Shown: piece after piece, positions 4,193-5,689 of the stretch
Position numbering within the stretch: position 1 is the first letter of the stretch
Layout of the letters: each line of letters begins with the position of its first letter
Assembly (NCBI GenBank): GCA_937952875.1
Contig: CALFDI010000074.1
Span: 1 to 5,689, forward strand
From: an uncultured Verrucomicrobiales bacterium
GTDB taxonomy: Bacteria > Verrucomicrobiota > Verrucomicrobiia > Verrucomicrobiales > Akkermansiaceae
DNA length: 5,689 bases
Direction of reading: 5' to 3'
Made by a program: the position numbers and the translations under genes
Notes under the pieces: model-generated
Databases searched by the model: none
The model's input: only the letters and a program-made list of their open reading frames with translations
Told to the model about the DNA's origin: nothing

Positions 4193-5689
4193 CCTACAGA
4201 CTCTCAGAAAGATTCCGCTCTGCTTATCCGTCGCATCCTCTTCTTTGTCTTTCTCATCAGCCTAACGCTCTTAAATGTGATCGGGAGCTTTCGTGGATTG
4301 AACACGGAGCGCGGGATGGAACAGGCTCAGATGGGACGCGAGATCGCTCGCGGTAACTTTCTCGGCACGAAAATGATCAGACCCCTCGCCTTCTCCATGG
4401 CAGAAGGGAAAGAGCAGAAGGACGTCTTTTTTAAAGACCATAAGAACACGTATCACGCACCGCTTCACCCTATAGTCCTGGGTGTCATTTTTAAAATCGT
4501 AGGAGGTGATGACGCTGAAGCGTGGACGATGGGACTCAATGAAAATGTGTATGCGCTCGATAGGGTCATTGCGAGTTCTTCGGTTCTCTTTTTCCTTCTC
4601 GCAATAGGTATCAGCTATCTACTGATATGCCGTATATTTGACGCGAAAATTGGAGGCGTCACAGCACTCCTCATGCTGCTCTGCAATCTCTTCTGGAGCT
4701 TTACATCTACAGGCCTGCCTCAGATGTTCATGCTCTTTTTATTCTCCTTGGCTCTCTACTTCGCCTACTCGGCCATTGAAGCTGAACAAGAGTCTAAATC
4801 TCCACTTCTCCCAGCCCTTCTAGGCGGTGTCTGCCTAATCCTGATGACACTCACGCACTGGCTGGCGGTCTGGATTCTCGTCGGCTATATCATCTACTGC
4901 GCTGTCGTGATTAAACCTCGAGGCACTGTAGGCATCATCATCACGGTTCTTGGACTTGCCGCATCAGCCTACTTCATTAATCACAATATTAAGCATTCAG
5001 GCTCCTTCCTCGGGTCTGCTTACATGACCATCTATAATAATCTGTCCTTTGGCAGCGAGGAAATAGCAATGCGGACATATGGTCTCGAAGACACTCCTCT
5101 CGATGTTAAGCGACTCGTCTTCCGCATTCTAAACTCTCTACTCGTCCAAATTACTGACATCTTTAAGTTTTTAGGCGCCGTTGTAGCAGCTCCAGTCTTT
5201 TTCCTCTCGCTAATGCATGCCTTTAAAAAGGTTAGCATCGCGAAGTTCCGCTGGTTAATCCTGACACTCTGGGTTTTCGCAGCAGCAGGCATGGCGATCT
5301 ACGGAGTCAATAGTGCAGGATTAGATAGCAATCAGTTACACCTCCTGTTTATCCCGATCATGACTGCTTATGGGTTGGCGTTCATCTCAATTGTTTGGAG
5401 TAAACTCGACCTCATCGCTAAAAACCAATGGATGCGAAATGCCCACTTTGTCGTCGTTATCTTACTGAGCGCTGGTCCTCTGATTCTCTCCTTACCTCGC
5501 CAGGTTCAAGTTGCAGCTTCTTATGGCACATCTGGAGGAAATCCATATTGGCCCCCATATAAGCCCAATGCTCTCAATACAACTCTATCTCTCATACCAG
5601 AAGATAACATAGTAGTCTCTGATCAGCCGTGGGCAACAGCATGGTATGCAGACAGAATCTCCTTATGGATCCCACGTTCTATCAAGGAA
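4190..5689 (+). CDS. GT-C (ArnT/PMT-like, GT39-type) membrane glycosyltransferase, C-terminus cut by window edge
   Basis: An uninterrupted frame of 500 codons runs from the ATG at 4190 to the right edge. The protein starts with a short charged head and a first membrane helix (about 13-33). A long exported loop follows (34-92), with ERGMEQAQMGREIARGNF (40-57) and then YHAPLHPIVLGVIFK (88-102). That matches the layout of lipid-linked-sugar glycosyltransferases of the GT-C fold: acidic residues in the first loop (Glu40/Glu44 here are the candidate catalytic acids) and a 'PPLYP'-like segment. About nine further hydrophobic helices follow, near 128-148, 155-171, 175-196, 205-222, 224-241, 245-262, 322-345, 352-371 and 418-436. 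The chain then enters a soluble, probably periplasmic region (GNPYWPPYKP..., then SDQPWATAWYADR). Such enzymes move a sugar from a polyprenyl-phosphate carrier to a lipid, glycan or protein in the envelope; donor and acceptor cannot be told here. It lies 61 nt behind the sigma-54 regulator in the same orientation, possibly in its operon. Confidence 0.8.
   Translation, partial: MPTDSQKDSALLIRRILFFVFLISLTLLNVIGSFRGLNTERGMEQAQMGREIARGNFLGTKMIRPLAFSMAEGKEQKDVFFKDHKNTYHAPLHPIVLGVIFKIVGGDDAEAWTMGLNENVYALDRVIASSSVLFFLLAIGISYLLICRIFDAKIGGVTALLMLLCNLFWSFTSTGLPQMFMLFLFSLALYFAYSAIEAEQESKSPLLPALLGGVCLILMTLTHWLAVWILVGYIIYCAVVIKPRGTVGIIITVLGLAASAYFINHNIKHSGSFLGSAYMTIYNNLSFGSEEIAMRTYGLEDTPLDVKRLVFRILNSLLVQITDIFKFLGAVVAAPVFFLSLMHAFKKVSIAKFRWLILTLWVFAAAGMAIYGVNSAGLDSNQLHLLFIPIMTAYGLAFISIVWSKLDLIAKNQWMRNAHFVVVILLSAGPLILSLPRQVQVAASYGTSGGNPYWPPYKPNALNTTLSLIPEDNIVVSDQPWATAWYADRISLWIPRSIKE

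Noticed and set aside
5032..5292. Minus-strand 86-codon frame inside the glycosyltransferase gene, and the plus-strand frame at 4638-4823.
   Set aside because: Both fall inside a continuous 500-codon frame with clear membrane helices.

Overview
The window is chromosome-like bacterial DNA of moderate GC content with five protein-coding genes. Two lie on the minus strand on the left and three on the plus strand on the right, separated by a 461-bp non-coding divergent spacer. The best guess at origin is Verrucomicrobiota, perhaps the Opitutae/Puniceicoccales side. This rests on three soft clues: an 'NPYATP' N-terminus on a small membrane protein, a style common in Planctomycetota and Verrucomicrobiota; a lysine-tailed, transposase-like HTH protein of a kind seen in that phylum; and translation starts on the plus strand with no Shine-Dalgarno sequence. 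No rRNA, tRNA, CRISPR array, complete insertion sequence, integrase or phage gene was found.

Left part (1-1016, minus strand). A multi-helix membrane protein of unknown function runs off the left edge (533 down to 1). Upstream of it on the same strand is a 110-aa DNA-binding protein (1016 down to 684) with a transposase-type helix-turn-helix and a C-terminal coiled coil, but no catalytic domain. Between them, a GC-containing hairpin followed by seven T residues (minus strand) looks like an intrinsic terminator. It ends only 22 nt before the membrane-protein start codon, so it either insulates that gene or sits in its leader as an attenuator.

Middle (1017-1477). The divergent spacer is A/C-rich and poor in G on the plus strand. 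It holds several A-tracts, a bulged inverted repeat (1083-1117), recurring AAAATCG words and a perfect 12-bp palindrome (1382-1393). These are candidate operator elements. No convincing sigma-70 or sigma-54 promoter could be fixed by eye.

Right part (1478-5689, plus strand). A soluble PAS-containing NtrB-type histidine kinase is followed after 23 nt by a complete NtrC-type sigma-54 response regulator (receiver, AAA+ with GAFTGA, Fis-type HTH). After 61 nt comes a large GT-C/ArnT-like membrane glycosyltransferase that is open to the right edge. Same orientation, short gaps and no visible terminator suggest one operon. The kinase and regulator are almost certainly cognate. The glycosyltransferase could be a co-transcribed target pointing to cell-envelope or exopolysaccharide control, but that link is inference from position only.

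No clearly new biological system is visible. The most interesting items are the terminator-like leader, the orphan transposase-like HTH protein beside candidate operator repeats, and the Shine-Dalgarno-less start regions.
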